From: JBMYTN01 sp049604415
GTDB lineage: Bacteria > Pseudomonadota > Alphaproteobacteria > Rhodospirillales > Rhodospirillaceae
Direction: 5' to 3'
NCBI GenBank assembly: GCA_049604415.1
Contig: JBMYTN010000036.1
Location: 1 to 39,204 of the forward strand
DNA: 39,204 nt
The translations under genes were made by a program, and so were the position numbers. Shown here in pieces: positions 7,726 to 15,573 of this stretch (the stretch's first letter is position 1; each line of letters starts with the position of its first letter). The notes under the pieces are model-generated. The model made no database searches and had not been told where the DNA came from. It worked only from the letters and a program-made list of their open reading frames with translations.

Positions 7726-8964
7726 ATGACCTCTTCCCACCGCCGTGGACGCCGTCCTGATCGCCGCGTCTTAATCTACAGCCATGATAGCTTCGGCCTG
7801 GGCCATTTGCGGCGCTGCCGTCGCATTGCCCATGCCTTGGTGGCGGACCGCAAGGATTTGTCGGTCCTGATCATCTCCGGCTCCCCGATCATCGGCAGTT
7901 TCGATTTCCGCACCCGGGTGGACTTTGTCCGCGTCCCCGGGGTGATCAAGCTGCGCAATGGCGATTACACCTCGCTGTCTTTGCATATGGATGTCGAGCA
8001 GACTTTGGAGCTGCGCGAGTCCATCATCCGCCACACCACCGAGGCCTTTGATCCCGACCTGTTCCTGGTCGACAAGGAGCCGTTGGGCCTGCGGGGCGAG
8101 GTCGAAAACACCCTCACCATGTTGCGCACCATGGGCACGCCTTGCGTTTTGGGCCTGCGCGATGTGATGGATGATCCGGCACTGCTGACCACGGAATGGG
8201 AGCGGAAAAACGCCATCCCGGCGATGGAATCGCTCTATGACCAGATCTGGGTCTACGGCCTGCCCCAGGTTTATGACCCGTTCCACGGTCTGACCATCCC
8301 CAACACCGTGCGCAACAAGACCCGCTATACCGGCTATTTGCGCTCTTTGGTCTCCGAGGCCGCCGAGGCCCTGATCGAGCCGCCCTTTGACGGCGCGCCT
8401 TATTTGTTGGTCACCGCCGGGGGCGGTGGCGATGGCGAGGAGATGATCGATTGGGTGCTGCGGGCCTATGAATCCGCCAAGGCCCCGGATATCCCGGCCC
8501 TGGTGGTGTTTGGACCCTTCATGTCCAACGAAACCAAAGACGCCCTGCAAAGCCGCATCGACAAGCTGGAGCGGGTTGAGGCAACGGCCTTTGTTTCCCG
8601 GCTGGAAAATCTGATGGCCCATGCGGTCGGCGTGGTCGGCATGGGCGGCTACAACACCTTCTGCGAGATCCTGTCCCTGGACAAACCCTCGATCATCGTG
8701 CCGCGCAAGGTGCCCCGCTTGGAGCAATATTTGCGGGCCTCCAAGGCCGAGGCGTTGGGTCTGGTGCGGATGCTCGATCCGGATCTGGCCGGGGATGCGG
8801 GGTTGATGGCCGAAGCCCTGTCGGAGCTGCCCCGGGCCTGCGCGCCGTCTGTGGCGGAAATCCCGTCTTTGATGGATGGCCTGGAAAGTGTCTCCGGTCT
8901 GGTCAATGGCTTTTTGCATCGCCCCTATGACGCCACCCTGATGGGGGCGTCGGGCACCGGGTAA
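7726..8964 (+). CDS. COG4671-type GT-B glycosyltransferase (MurG-like fold)
   Basis: This 412-residue predicted cytoplasmic glycosyltransferase begins with a Rossmann-type segment, VLIYSHDSFGLGHL (about 14-27), with the GxGH-like motif of the COG4671/MurG-like group. The C-terminal half has the nucleotide-sugar-side motifs: a glycine-rich VTAGGGG strand-turn and MGGYNTFCEIL near residue 310, followed by a conserved Pro-Arg-rich segment. It aligns along its whole length with the protein at 12206-13468, so the two are diverged paralogues. The gene has its own candidate promoter and is followed by a strong intrinsic terminator, so it is probably transcribed partly separately from the following operon. 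Donor and acceptor cannot be told from sequence. Confidence 0.8.
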   Translation: MTSSHRRGRRPDRRVLIYSHDSFGLGHLRRCRRIAHALVADRKDLSVLIISGSPIIGSFDFRTRVDFVRVPGVIKLRNGDYTSLSLHMDVEQTLELRESIIRHTTEAFDPDLFLVDKEPLGLRGEVENTLTMLRTMGTPCVLGLRDVMDDPALLTTEWERKNAIPAMESLYDQIWVYGLPQVYDPFHGLTIPNTVRNKTRYTGYLRSLVSEAAEALIEPPFDGAPYLLVTAGGGGDGEEMIDWVLRAYESAKAPDIPALVVFGPFMSNETKDALQSRIDKLERVEATAFVSRLENLMAHAVGVVGMGGYNTFCEILSLDKPSIIVPRKVPRLEQYLRASKAEALGLVRMLDPDLAGDAGLMAEALSELPRACAPSVAEIPSLMDGLESVSGLVNGFLHRPYDATLMGASGTG

Positions 8965-8980
8965 GCGGTTAAAAGTCTGC

Positions 8981-9013
8981 CAGGGCCGGATCCTTTGGCC
9001 CTGTTTTTGTTTT
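8981..9013 (+). terminator. Intrinsic transcription terminator
   Basis: CAGGGCC (8981-8987) and GGCCCTG (8997-9003) form a perfect 7-bp GC-rich stem with a 9-base loop. It is followed immediately by TTTTTGTTTT. This is a textbook rho-independent terminator, 16 bases after the upstream stop codon. It separates the first glycosyltransferase from the next operon. Confidence 0.85.
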
Positions 9014-9077
9014 GCCGAGTTTTGTGCGGGACGTCTGTTTGTGCCCTTCCTCCCAACGCCTGGATCGTGAACCGCCC

Positions 9078-10403
9078 ATGGTCGACCGCATCGCCTTGGT
9101 TTTGAAGGGCTGGCCACGGCTGTCCGAGACCTTTATCGCCCAGGAGATCTTGGGCCTGGAGCAGGCAGGGATCCCGATCACGATCATCTCCCTGCGCCAT
9201 CCAACCGACAAACGCACCCATCCGATCCATGACGAGATCGCAGCCCCGGTGACCTATTTGCCGGAATATCTGCATCAAGAGCCGCTGCGGGTGTTGCGCG
9301 GCTGGCGGGCAGCGCGGCACTTGCCGGGCTATCGGGAGGCCCTGGCCTGGTGGTGGCGCGACCTAAAGCGCGATTTGACCCTCAATCGGATCCGGCGCTT
9401 CGGCCAATCCCTGGTTTTGGCTGCAGAGCTGCCGCCCGGCACCTCTTTGTTCTACTCCCATTTCCTGCACACCCCGACCAGCGTGGCCCGCTACGCGGCC
9501 ATGATGCGCGGTTTGCCCCTGACGATCTCGGCCCATGCCAAGGACATCTGGACCATTCCGGATTGGGAAAAGGCGGAAAAACTGGCCTTCTGTCGCTGGC
9601 TGACCACCTGCACCGGCACCGGGGCAGCGCATCTGGCCAGCCTGCTACCGACCCCGGAGGAGGGGGCGGAGAAGGTCAAGCTGGTCTATCACGGCCTGGA
9701 TCTGGAGCGCTTCCCAGCCCGGCCCGTGGAGCCGACTTCGCCTGAGTCCTTGGGCGACTCTCTGGGCCAGTCCCTGGCCGATGGCAGTGATCCGGACCGT
9801 CCGGTGCAACTGATCTCCGTCGGACGCGCGGTGCCGAAAAAAGGCTATCCGACCCTGCTGGAGGCCCTGGCCCGGCTGCCCCAAGACCTGCATTGGCGCT
9901 TTACCCATATTGGCGGCGGCAAAGAGTCCAAAGCCCTGAAGGCCCAGGCGGACAAGCTCGGCCTGGCGGATCGGATCTCCTGGCTGGGGGCGCGGCCACA
10001 GCAGGAGGTTCTGGCGGCCTATGGTGCCTCCGACGCCTTTGTCCTGCCCTGCCGGGTCGAGGCCGATGGCGACCGCGACGGCTTGCCCAATGTGCTGATG
10101 GAGGCGCAAAGCCAGCGTCTGGCCTGTGTCTCGACCAAGATTTCTGCCATTCCGGAGCTGATCGAGGATGGGGTCAGCGGCCTGTTGGTGCCGCCTGACG
10201 ATCCGGTTTCGCTGGCCAATGCCCTGGAGGCGGTGATCCGCAACCCGGCGCGGCGGGTCGCCTTGGCCGAGGCAGGGGAGCGCATCACCCGGGAGAAATT
10301 CAGCCATGAGGCCGGGATTGCCAGCCTGGCGGCTTTGTTTGGGGCCGGGGTTGGGGTCTCTGACACCTCGACTTCGGATGAAACCCGGGAGACGGCGGCA
10401 TGA
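9078..10403 (+). CDS. GT4-family glycosyltransferase
   Basis: This 441-residue protein is a GT-B retaining glycosyltransferase of the GT4 group. The N-terminus (GWPRLSETFIAQEIL) resembles WcaL/AmsK-type exopolysaccharide glycosyltransferases. The C-terminal domain carries the donor-binding stretch from GDRDGLPNVLMEA through GLLVPPDDP, with the paired acidic residues typical of the family. I start it at the ATG at 9078, where similarity begins. An in-frame TTG at 9012 lies inside the T-run of the upstream terminator and is unlikely. The stop overlaps the next start in ATGA, so it is translationally coupled to the following gene. Sugar specificity is unknown. Confidence 0.85.
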   Translation: MVDRIALVLKGWPRLSETFIAQEILGLEQAGIPITIISLRHPTDKRTHPIHDEIAAPVTYLPEYLHQEPLRVLRGWRAARHLPGYREALAWWWRDLKRDLTLNRIRRFGQSLVLAAELPPGTSLFYSHFLHTPTSVARYAAMMRGLPLTISAHAKDIWTIPDWEKAEKLAFCRWLTTCTGTGAAHLASLLPTPEEGAEKVKLVYHGLDLERFPARPVEPTSPESLGDSLGQSLADGSDPDRPVQLISVGRAVPKKGYPTLLEALARLPQDLHWRFTHIGGGKESKALKAQADKLGLADRISWLGARPQQEVLAAYGASDAFVLPCRVEADGDRDGLPNVLMEAQSQRLACVSTKISAIPELIEDGVSGLLVPPDDPVSLANALEAVIRNPARRVALAEAGERITREKFSHEAGIASLAALFGAGVGVSDTSTSDETRETAA

Positions 10404-11566
10404 GCATTGCGTTTTATGCGCCGATGAAAGCGCCGGACCACCCGGTGCCGTCGGGGGACCGGCGCATGGCCCAAGCCCTGATGGCGCTGCTGGAGCAGGC
10501 TGGGCGCGGCCCCGTCGAGCTGGTCTCCCGCTTTCGCAGCTTTGAGCGCAGCGGCGATCCAGCCCGCCAGGCCAAGCTGGAGCGGGTCGGGACCAAATTG
10601 GCCGCCCGGCTGCTGCGCCGCTTTGCCCGCCGCCCCGCTGCGGCCCGCCCGAAGCTGTGGTTCACCTATCACCTCTATCACAAAGCCCCGGATCACCTCG
10701 GCCCGGTGGTCGCCCAAGCCTTGGGCATCCCCTATGTGGTTGCCGAGGCCAGCCATGCCCCGAAGCGGGCCGGGGGAGCCTGGGATCTGGGCTTCCAGGC
10801 CGCCGAGCGGGGGATCAAGGCGGCGGACCGGATTCTGTGCCTGAACCCGGCGGATCGGCCCTGCTTGGGGCCGGTGGTTGGCGATCCGGCAGCCTGTCTG
10901 GTGGATTTGCCGCCATTTTTGGACCTGACCCCCTTTTCCGGTTTGGACTCCTTGGCGATCCGCAACGCCATGATCGCTTCCCATCAGCTGCCCGCCGACC
11001 GGCCTTGGCTGTTGGCGGTGGGGATGATGCGTCCGGGCGATAAGTTGGCCTCCTATCGGGCCTTGGCCGAGGCGCTGCATCGGCTGCGCGCCCGGCCCGA
11101 TGCCCCAGAATTTGCCTTGGTGGTGGTCGGCGATGGCGAAGCCCGGCCCGAGGTCGAGGCAGCGCTGACCCCCTTCGCCCCCCATTGGCTGGGCACATTG
11201 GGGCCGATGCGCCTGGCCCCGCTCTATGCCGCCTGTGATCTGATGGTTTGGCCTGCGGTCAATGAGGCCTATGGTATGGCGCTGCTGGAGGCCCAAGCCT
11301 GCGGGCTGCCGGTTCTGGCCGGTCGGGTTGGCGGGGTGCCTGGGGTGGTGGCCGATGGCGAGACCGGGATATTGACCCCGGCGGGGGATGCGGAGGCCTT
11401 TACCGACGCCTTGGCCTCGTTGTTGAAAGATCCGCTGCAGCGCAAACGCCTTGGTTTGGCGGCGCGGAAACGGGTTTTTGCCCAGCATTCGCCGGACAAG
11501 GCCTTGTCGATTTTGGAGCGTCAGGTGCTGACGCCATTGTTGGGGGCCCCTGATGTCGCGTCCTGA
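10400..11566 (+). CDS. GT4/GT1-type glycosyltransferase
   Basis: This 388-residue protein is a second GT-B glycosyltransferase. Its N-terminal domain has an early loop (PDHPVPSGDRRMAQAL, about 12-27) like that used for acceptor binding in the family. The C-terminal domain has the strongest signature: NEAYGMALLEAQACGLPVL, followed by GGVPGVVADGETGIL and a terminal helix around KDPLQRKRLG. The start is set by the ATGA overlap with the preceding gene, and its own 3' end overlaps the phosphatase gene by 14 bases. The tight coupling suggests that the two GT4 enzymes and the phosphatase act in one pathway, probably assembling a surface or lipid-linked glycan. Confidence 0.85.
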   Translation: MSIAFYAPMKAPDHPVPSGDRRMAQALMALLEQAGRGPVELVSRFRSFERSGDPARQAKLERVGTKLAARLLRRFARRPAAARPKLWFTYHLYHKAPDHLGPVVAQALGIPYVVAEASHAPKRAGGAWDLGFQAAERGIKAADRILCLNPADRPCLGPVVGDPAACLVDLPPFLDLTPFSGLDSLAIRNAMIASHQLPADRPWLLAVGMMRPGDKLASYRALAEALHRLRARPDAPEFALVVVGDGEARPEVEAALTPFAPHWLGTLGPMRLAPLYAACDLMVWPAVNEAYGMALLEAQACGLPVLAGRVGGVPGVVADGETGILTPAGDAEAFTDALASLLKDPLQRKRLGLAARKRVFAQHSPDKALSILERQVLTPLLGAPDVAS

Positions 11567-12200
11567 TCCCATCGACCCGGATACGCCCTTGCAGCTGCTG
11601 ATGCTGCGCCATGCCCCGACCGAGTGGAATGACGACCGCCGCCTGCAGGGCCGCAGCAACCAGCCGCTGTCGGACTCTGGGCGGGCCTTGGCTCAGCGCT
11701 GGCGGTTGCCTGCGGCCTTTGTCGGCGCGCCGGTGGTCACCAGCCCCCTGATCCGGGCCAAGGAAACGGCGGAGATCCTGGCTCCGGGTCAGGCGATCAC
11801 CGAGGAACCAGCCCTGATCGAAATGGATTGGGGCGCCTGGGAGGGCCAAAGGCTGCGGGACATCCGCCGGACCGATCCGGAGGGCCTTGCCGCCGCCGAG
11901 GCCCGGGGCCGGGACATCACCCCGCCCGGCGGCGAATCGCCGCGTCAGGTCTGGACACGCCTTGAGGGTTTTTTGCGCAGCATTGCGCCCACGGGTCAGC
12001 CGGGTCAGGACCTCCGTCTGGTGGCGGTGTGCCATAAGGGGGTGATGCGGGCATTGATGGCCGAGGCCTGTAACTGGGATATGACCGGCCCGCCGCCGAT
12101 CAATCCGGCCCGGTCCGAGGCCCTGTTGTTCCGTATTGCCCCAGGTGGCGCACCCTTCGACTGGGTCGAGCCGGTCTCCCTGATGCCCGAGGAGGCCTAA
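11553..12200 (+). CDS. Histidine phosphatase (phosphoglycerate-mutase-like)
   Basis: This 215-residue member of the histidine phosphatase superfamily has the catalytic RH motif at LRHAPTEWN (R19, H20). The other expected residues are R68 in TSPLIRAKET, E90 in LIEMDWGAWEG and H161 in VCHKGVMRALM. All core catalytic residues are therefore present. Such enzymes remove phosphate from small phosphorylated metabolites or sugars. CobC, GpmB and sugar-phosphate phosphatases are close in sequence, and substrate cannot be assigned. Lying between two glycosyltransferase genes, with overlap on one side and a 5-base gap on the other, it may dephosphorylate a sugar or glycan intermediate. Confidence 0.85.
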   Translation: MSRPDPIDPDTPLQLLMLRHAPTEWNDDRRLQGRSNQPLSDSGRALAQRWRLPAAFVGAPVVTSPLIRAKETAEILAPGQAITEEPALIEMDWGAWEGQRLRDIRRTDPEGLAAAEARGRDITPPGGESPRQVWTRLEGFLRSIAPTGQPGQDLRLVAVCHKGVMRALMAEACNWDMTGPPPINPARSEALLFRIAPGGAPFDWVEPVSLMPEEA

Positions 12201-12205
12201 GGGCC

Positions 12206-13468
12206 ATGGTCCCGCCACAGTCTCCAAACCCATCAAATCGTCCGCCTCGAGTCCTGTTTCATGTCCAGCATTTGCTGGGCATCGGCCATGTGATGCGCGC
12301 CACGGCGCTGGCCCGGGCCATGGCCGAGGCCGGGATTGCGGTCACCGTGACCTCAGGTGGGTTTCCGGTGCCTGGCGCGGATTTTGGCCCGGTGGACTTC
12401 CATCAATTGCCGCCGATGAAGGCCGCCGATGCGACCTTCAAAGCCTATGTCACCGAAGGCGATGCACCCGCCGGCAAGGCCTTTCTAGAGGCTCGGCGCG
12501 ACCGGTTGATCGCCTTGGCCGACCAGGTCCAGCCCGATGTGCTGATGATGGAAATGTTCCCCTTTGGCCGCCGGGTCAACCGCACGGAACTGCTGCCCCT
12601 GATCGACCATCTGCGGACCAAGGGCTGCCGGATTGTCTGTTCGGTGCGCGATATTCTGGTGCGCAAGGTCAAGCCGGGCCGGGATCTGGAGATGATCGAC
12701 ATTGCCGACCGGCTGATCCATCTGGTGCTGATCCATGGCGACCCGGCCCTGGTGCGCTTTGAGGACACCTTGCCGCCTGCCGGGAAGATCAAACCGCCCC
12801 GGCTCTATACCGGCTTGGTCACCCGCACCAACCCGTCCCCGCAAACCGCTGAGCCCGGTGCGGCCTTGGATGGCACCGGCGAGGTGCTGGTTTCCGCTGG
12901 CGGTGGAGCCACCGGTCTGCCCTTGTTCAACGCTGCCCTGGAGGCCCGCAGCCTCTGCGCCAAAGCCGGGCGGCTGCCCTGGCGGCTTTTGGTCGGCTAT
13001 CGCACCGGCGATGAAGACTTTGCCGCCCTGCAGGCCAAGGCGCAGCGCTTGCATGGCGAGGCTGTCATCGTCGAGCGGGCCAGAGGCGACTTCCCGGCCC
13101 TGATCGAGCGGGCGGCCTTGTCGATCTCCCAAGCCGGATACAACACGGTGATGGATGTGATCCGGGCCCGCTGCCCGGCGGTGATTTGCCCCTTCGATGA
13201 GGCCGGAGAGAATGAACAGCCCTTCCGGGCCGAACTTCTGGCCAAGCGTGGGGTGGTGCATTTGATCCACCACCCGCCTGGCGTGGCGGCGTTGGCTGAG
13301 GCCGTTGAGGCCCGGCTGGCCGCTGGGCCGTCCGAGATTGCCCTGGATTTGGAGGGTGCCCCGCGCGCGGCGGTCCTGATCCGCCGTTTGGCCGAGGGGG
13401 CCGAGCCATCTGATTTGCCCGATTTGGCCGCCTTTCCGCCTGAGGCCTTAACCATGAAACCTCAATGA
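12206..13468 (+). CDS. COG4671-type GT-B glycosyltransferase, paralogue of the 7726 gene
   Basis: This 420-residue predicted glycosyltransferase has the N-terminal motif VLFHVQHLLGIGHVMRA (about 14-30). In the middle it has a VCSVRDILV strand matching VLGLRDVMD in the 7726-8964 protein. The C-terminal motifs are VLVSAGGGATG and SISQAGYNTVMDVIRAR, then a CPFDEAGENEQ segment in the donor-binding region. The E-Q pair there resembles the UDP-GlcNAc-type binding loops of MurG-like enzymes, though specificity is unproved. The ATG at 12206 follows the phosphatase stop by 5 bases. It appears to be the last gene of the four-gene operon that starts at 9078. Confidence 0.8.
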   Translation: MVPPQSPNPSNRPPRVLFHVQHLLGIGHVMRATALARAMAEAGIAVTVTSGGFPVPGADFGPVDFHQLPPMKAADATFKAYVTEGDAPAGKAFLEARRDRLIALADQVQPDVLMMEMFPFGRRVNRTELLPLIDHLRTKGCRIVCSVRDILVRKVKPGRDLEMIDIADRLIHLVLIHGDPALVRFEDTLPPAGKIKPPRLYTGLVTRTNPSPQTAEPGAALDGTGEVLVSAGGGATGLPLFNAALEARSLCAKAGRLPWRLLVGYRTGDEDFAALQAKAQRLHGEAVIVERARGDFPALIERAALSISQAGYNTVMDVIRARCPAVICPFDEAGENEQPFRAELLAKRGVVHLIHHPPGVAALAEAVEARLAAGPSEIALDLEGAPRAAVLIRRLAEGAEPSDLPDLAAFPPEALTMKPQ

Positions 13469-13569
13469 AAGCTGGCCTCCCCTAAGAACTCCGGGATTGA
13501 CCCCCCATATCTGTCCCTTTACGCGTATTCCGCTCTTTGTTTCGGTTAAGCTCTAATAATACGGGATTC
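13469..13569 (+). promoter_or_regulatory. Leader of the peptide-transport/carbamoyltransferase operon
   Basis: This 101-bp gap has an AT-rich segment with a TAATAAT sequence at about 13555-13561 that could be a -10 region. No good -35 box lies at the right distance. The start at 13570 has only a weak ribosome binding site (GGGA). Confidence 0.3.
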
Positions 13570-15573
13570 ATGGACGATCTGCTGACCATCCGCGACCTGG
13601 AAGTCGAATTTGGTGGCCGCGCCGGAACCAACCGGGCGGTGGACGGCGTGTCTTTGCGGGTCCAGGCGGGCAAAACCGTGGCCTTGGTCGGGGAGAGCGG
13701 TTCGGGCAAATCGACCATTGCCCAGGCGGTGATGGGGTTGCTGCCCAATACCGGGGCGGTTACCGGCGGCTCGATCCTGTTCCGCGACCCGCAATTGGTC
13801 GAACCGGCCTCTGAAAGCTCAGAGATCGGGCCAGAGAGCAAAAAAGCAAAGGGCAAACAAAAGGGCAAAGAGACCGATAAGGTGATCGATCTGGCCCGTC
13901 TGGCGCCAAAGGGCCGGGCGTTCCGCAATTTGCGCGGCGATCGGATCTCGATGATCTTTCAGGACCCGATGACCTCGCTTTCGCCGCTGCATCCGGTTGG
14001 CGAGCAAGTGGCCGAGGGCTTAAAGATCCACAATCCGGCGCTGTCGAAGGCAGAGCGCGAGGAACGGGTGATGGCGATGTTCGCCAAGGTCGGCTTTCCG
14101 GATCCGAAGCGGGCGCTCAGCCTCTATCCCTTTGAACTCTCCGGTGGGCTGCGGCAGCGGGCGATGATTGCCATGGCCTTGATTTGCGGCCCGGCCCTGT
14201 TGATCGCCGATGAGCCGACCACGGCACTGGATGTCACGGTCCAGGCTCAGATCCTAAAGCTGATGCGCGATCTGCAGGCCGAGTTCAACATGGCCATCCT
14301 GCTGATCACCCATGATCTGGGGGTGGTGGCGAATATGGCTGACGAGGTCGCCGTGGTCTATCACGGGCGGCTGATGGAAAGCGGCCCGGCGGACGCCCTG
14401 TTTCAGAACCCGAAACACCCTTATTTGCAGGCCCTTTTTGGCGCGCTGCCGACCCTGGATGACGACCCGGAGCGGCGCTTGACCCCGGTGCGCGAAATCC
14501 CGCTGATCGATACGCCGTTGCTCAATAAGGCTGATGGCAGTGCGGGCGGGGCTCCGGCGGCTTGCGAGGGGCCGTTGCTCTCGGTCAAAGCCCTGGAAAA
14601 AAGCTTCACCACCCGCAAGGGCGGCGGTCTGTTCCGCAAAGCCAAGCACAGCCATCCCGCCGTGATCGATGTGTCCTTCGATGTGATGCAAGGCGATTCC
14701 CTCGGCCTGGTGGGGGAAAGCGGCAGCGGCAAAACCACCGTGTCGCGCCTGATTTCCCGGCTGTTGATGCCTGATCGCGGCCAGATCCTGTTTGCCCAAC
14801 CCGGCGGTGGCCCGGCAGCGGATTTGGCCAGCTTGTCCCAGACCGAGGTCCGGCCCTTCCGGCGGCGGATCCAATATGTGTTCCAGGACCCGACCAGCGC
14901 CTTGGACCCGCGCATGACGGTGTTTGGCTTGCTTTCGGAGCCGATGGAAATCCAGGAGGTCGGCGATAGAGCCTATCGGGCCGAAACCGCCAAGGAGCTG
15001 ATGCGTCTGGTCGGCCTCGATCAACGCTGGCTTGGGCGCTATGCCAACAGCTTCTCCGGTGGGCAGCGCCAGCGGATCGGCATTGCCCGGGCCTTGGCCC
15101 TGCGCCCTGAGTTGCTGCTGCTCGATGAGCCGGTTTCAGCGCTGGATGTCTCGGTCCAGGCGCAGATTTTGAACCTGTTGAAGGATCTGCGCGGGGCCTT
15201 GGGGCTGACCTATCTGTTCGTTTCGCACAATCTGGCGGTGGTGCGCTATCTGTGTGACACCATTGCGGTGATGTGCGCCGGGCGCATTGTCGAATATGGC
15301 CCGACCGATGCGCTGTTCGCCGATGCCCGCCATCCCTATACCCAGGCCCTGTTGACCGCCGTGCCCCATATCCGGCTCGACCACCCATTGGATTTCGAGG
15401 CCGTGGCCCGGGGCCGCGCCAGCGTTCCGGCAGAGTGGCCCGCACCCTTTGGCTTCCCGCAAGGCTCCGTCGCCCCCGGCATCCGGGTGGATTGCGGCAA
15501 TGGCCATTGGGTGCTGCAAGGCCCTGAGAGTGCGGAAGTGGGCACCACCACCGAACCGGGAGAAGCCGCATGA
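13570..15573 (+). CDS. Oligopeptide-type ABC transporter ATPase with two ATPase domains (YejF-like)
   Basis: This 667-residue protein fuses the DppD- and DppF-like ATPases, as in YejF. Domain 1 has Walker A GESGSGKST (41-49), signature LSGGL (190-194) and Walker B LLIADEP (210-216). Domain 2 has Walker A GESGSGKTT (382-390), signature FSGGQ (495-499) and Walker B LLLLDEP (515-521). Both look catalytically complete. A Lys-rich, probably flexible insertion (about 85-104) lies in domain 1 between the Walker A and Q-loop regions. It should energise import of peptides or peptide-like compounds through the two permeases downstream. I prefer the ATG at 13570 over an in-frame TTG at 13537 because YejF-type proteins start directly before the first ATPase strand. 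The stop overlaps the next start in ATGA. Confidence 0.9.
   Translation: MDDLLTIRDLEVEFGGRAGTNRAVDGVSLRVQAGKTVALVGESGSGKSTIAQAVMGLLPNTGAVTGGSILFRDPQLVEPASESSEIGPESKKAKGKQKGKETDKVIDLARLAPKGRAFRNLRGDRISMIFQDPMTSLSPLHPVGEQVAEGLKIHNPALSKAEREERVMAMFAKVGFPDPKRALSLYPFELSGGLRQRAMIAMALICGPALLIADEPTTALDVTVQAQILKLMRDLQAEFNMAILLITHDLGVVANMADEVAVVYHGRLMESGPADALFQNPKHPYLQALFGALPTLDDDPERRLTPVREIPLIDTPLLNKADGSAGGAPAACEGPLLSVKALEKSFTTRKGGGLFRKAKHSHPAVIDVSFDVMQGDSLGLVGESGSGKTTVSRLISRLLMPDRGQILFAQPGGGPAADLASLSQTEVRPFRRRIQYVFQDPTSALDPRMTVFGLLSEPMEIQEVGDRAYRAETAKELMRLVGLDQRWLGRYANSFSGGQRQRIGIARALALRPELLLLDEPVSALDVSVQAQILNLLKDLRGALGLTYLFVSHNLAVVRYLCDTIAVMCAGRIVEYGPTDALFADARHPYTQALLTAVPHIRLDHPLDFEAVARGRASVPAEWPAPFGFPQGSVAPGIRVDCGNGHWVLQGPESAEVGTTTEPGEAA

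Noticed and set aside
9012..9077. Extended N-terminus of the GT4 gene from a TTG codon
   Set aside because: The TTG lies in the T-run of an intrinsic terminator and the added residues have no family similarity.
7771..9117. A 448-codon minus-strand frame opposite the first COG4671-type glycosyltransferase
   Set aside because: It runs across the strong plus-strand intrinsic terminator and gives a His/Gln/Gly-rich product without motifs, typical of an antisense shadow.
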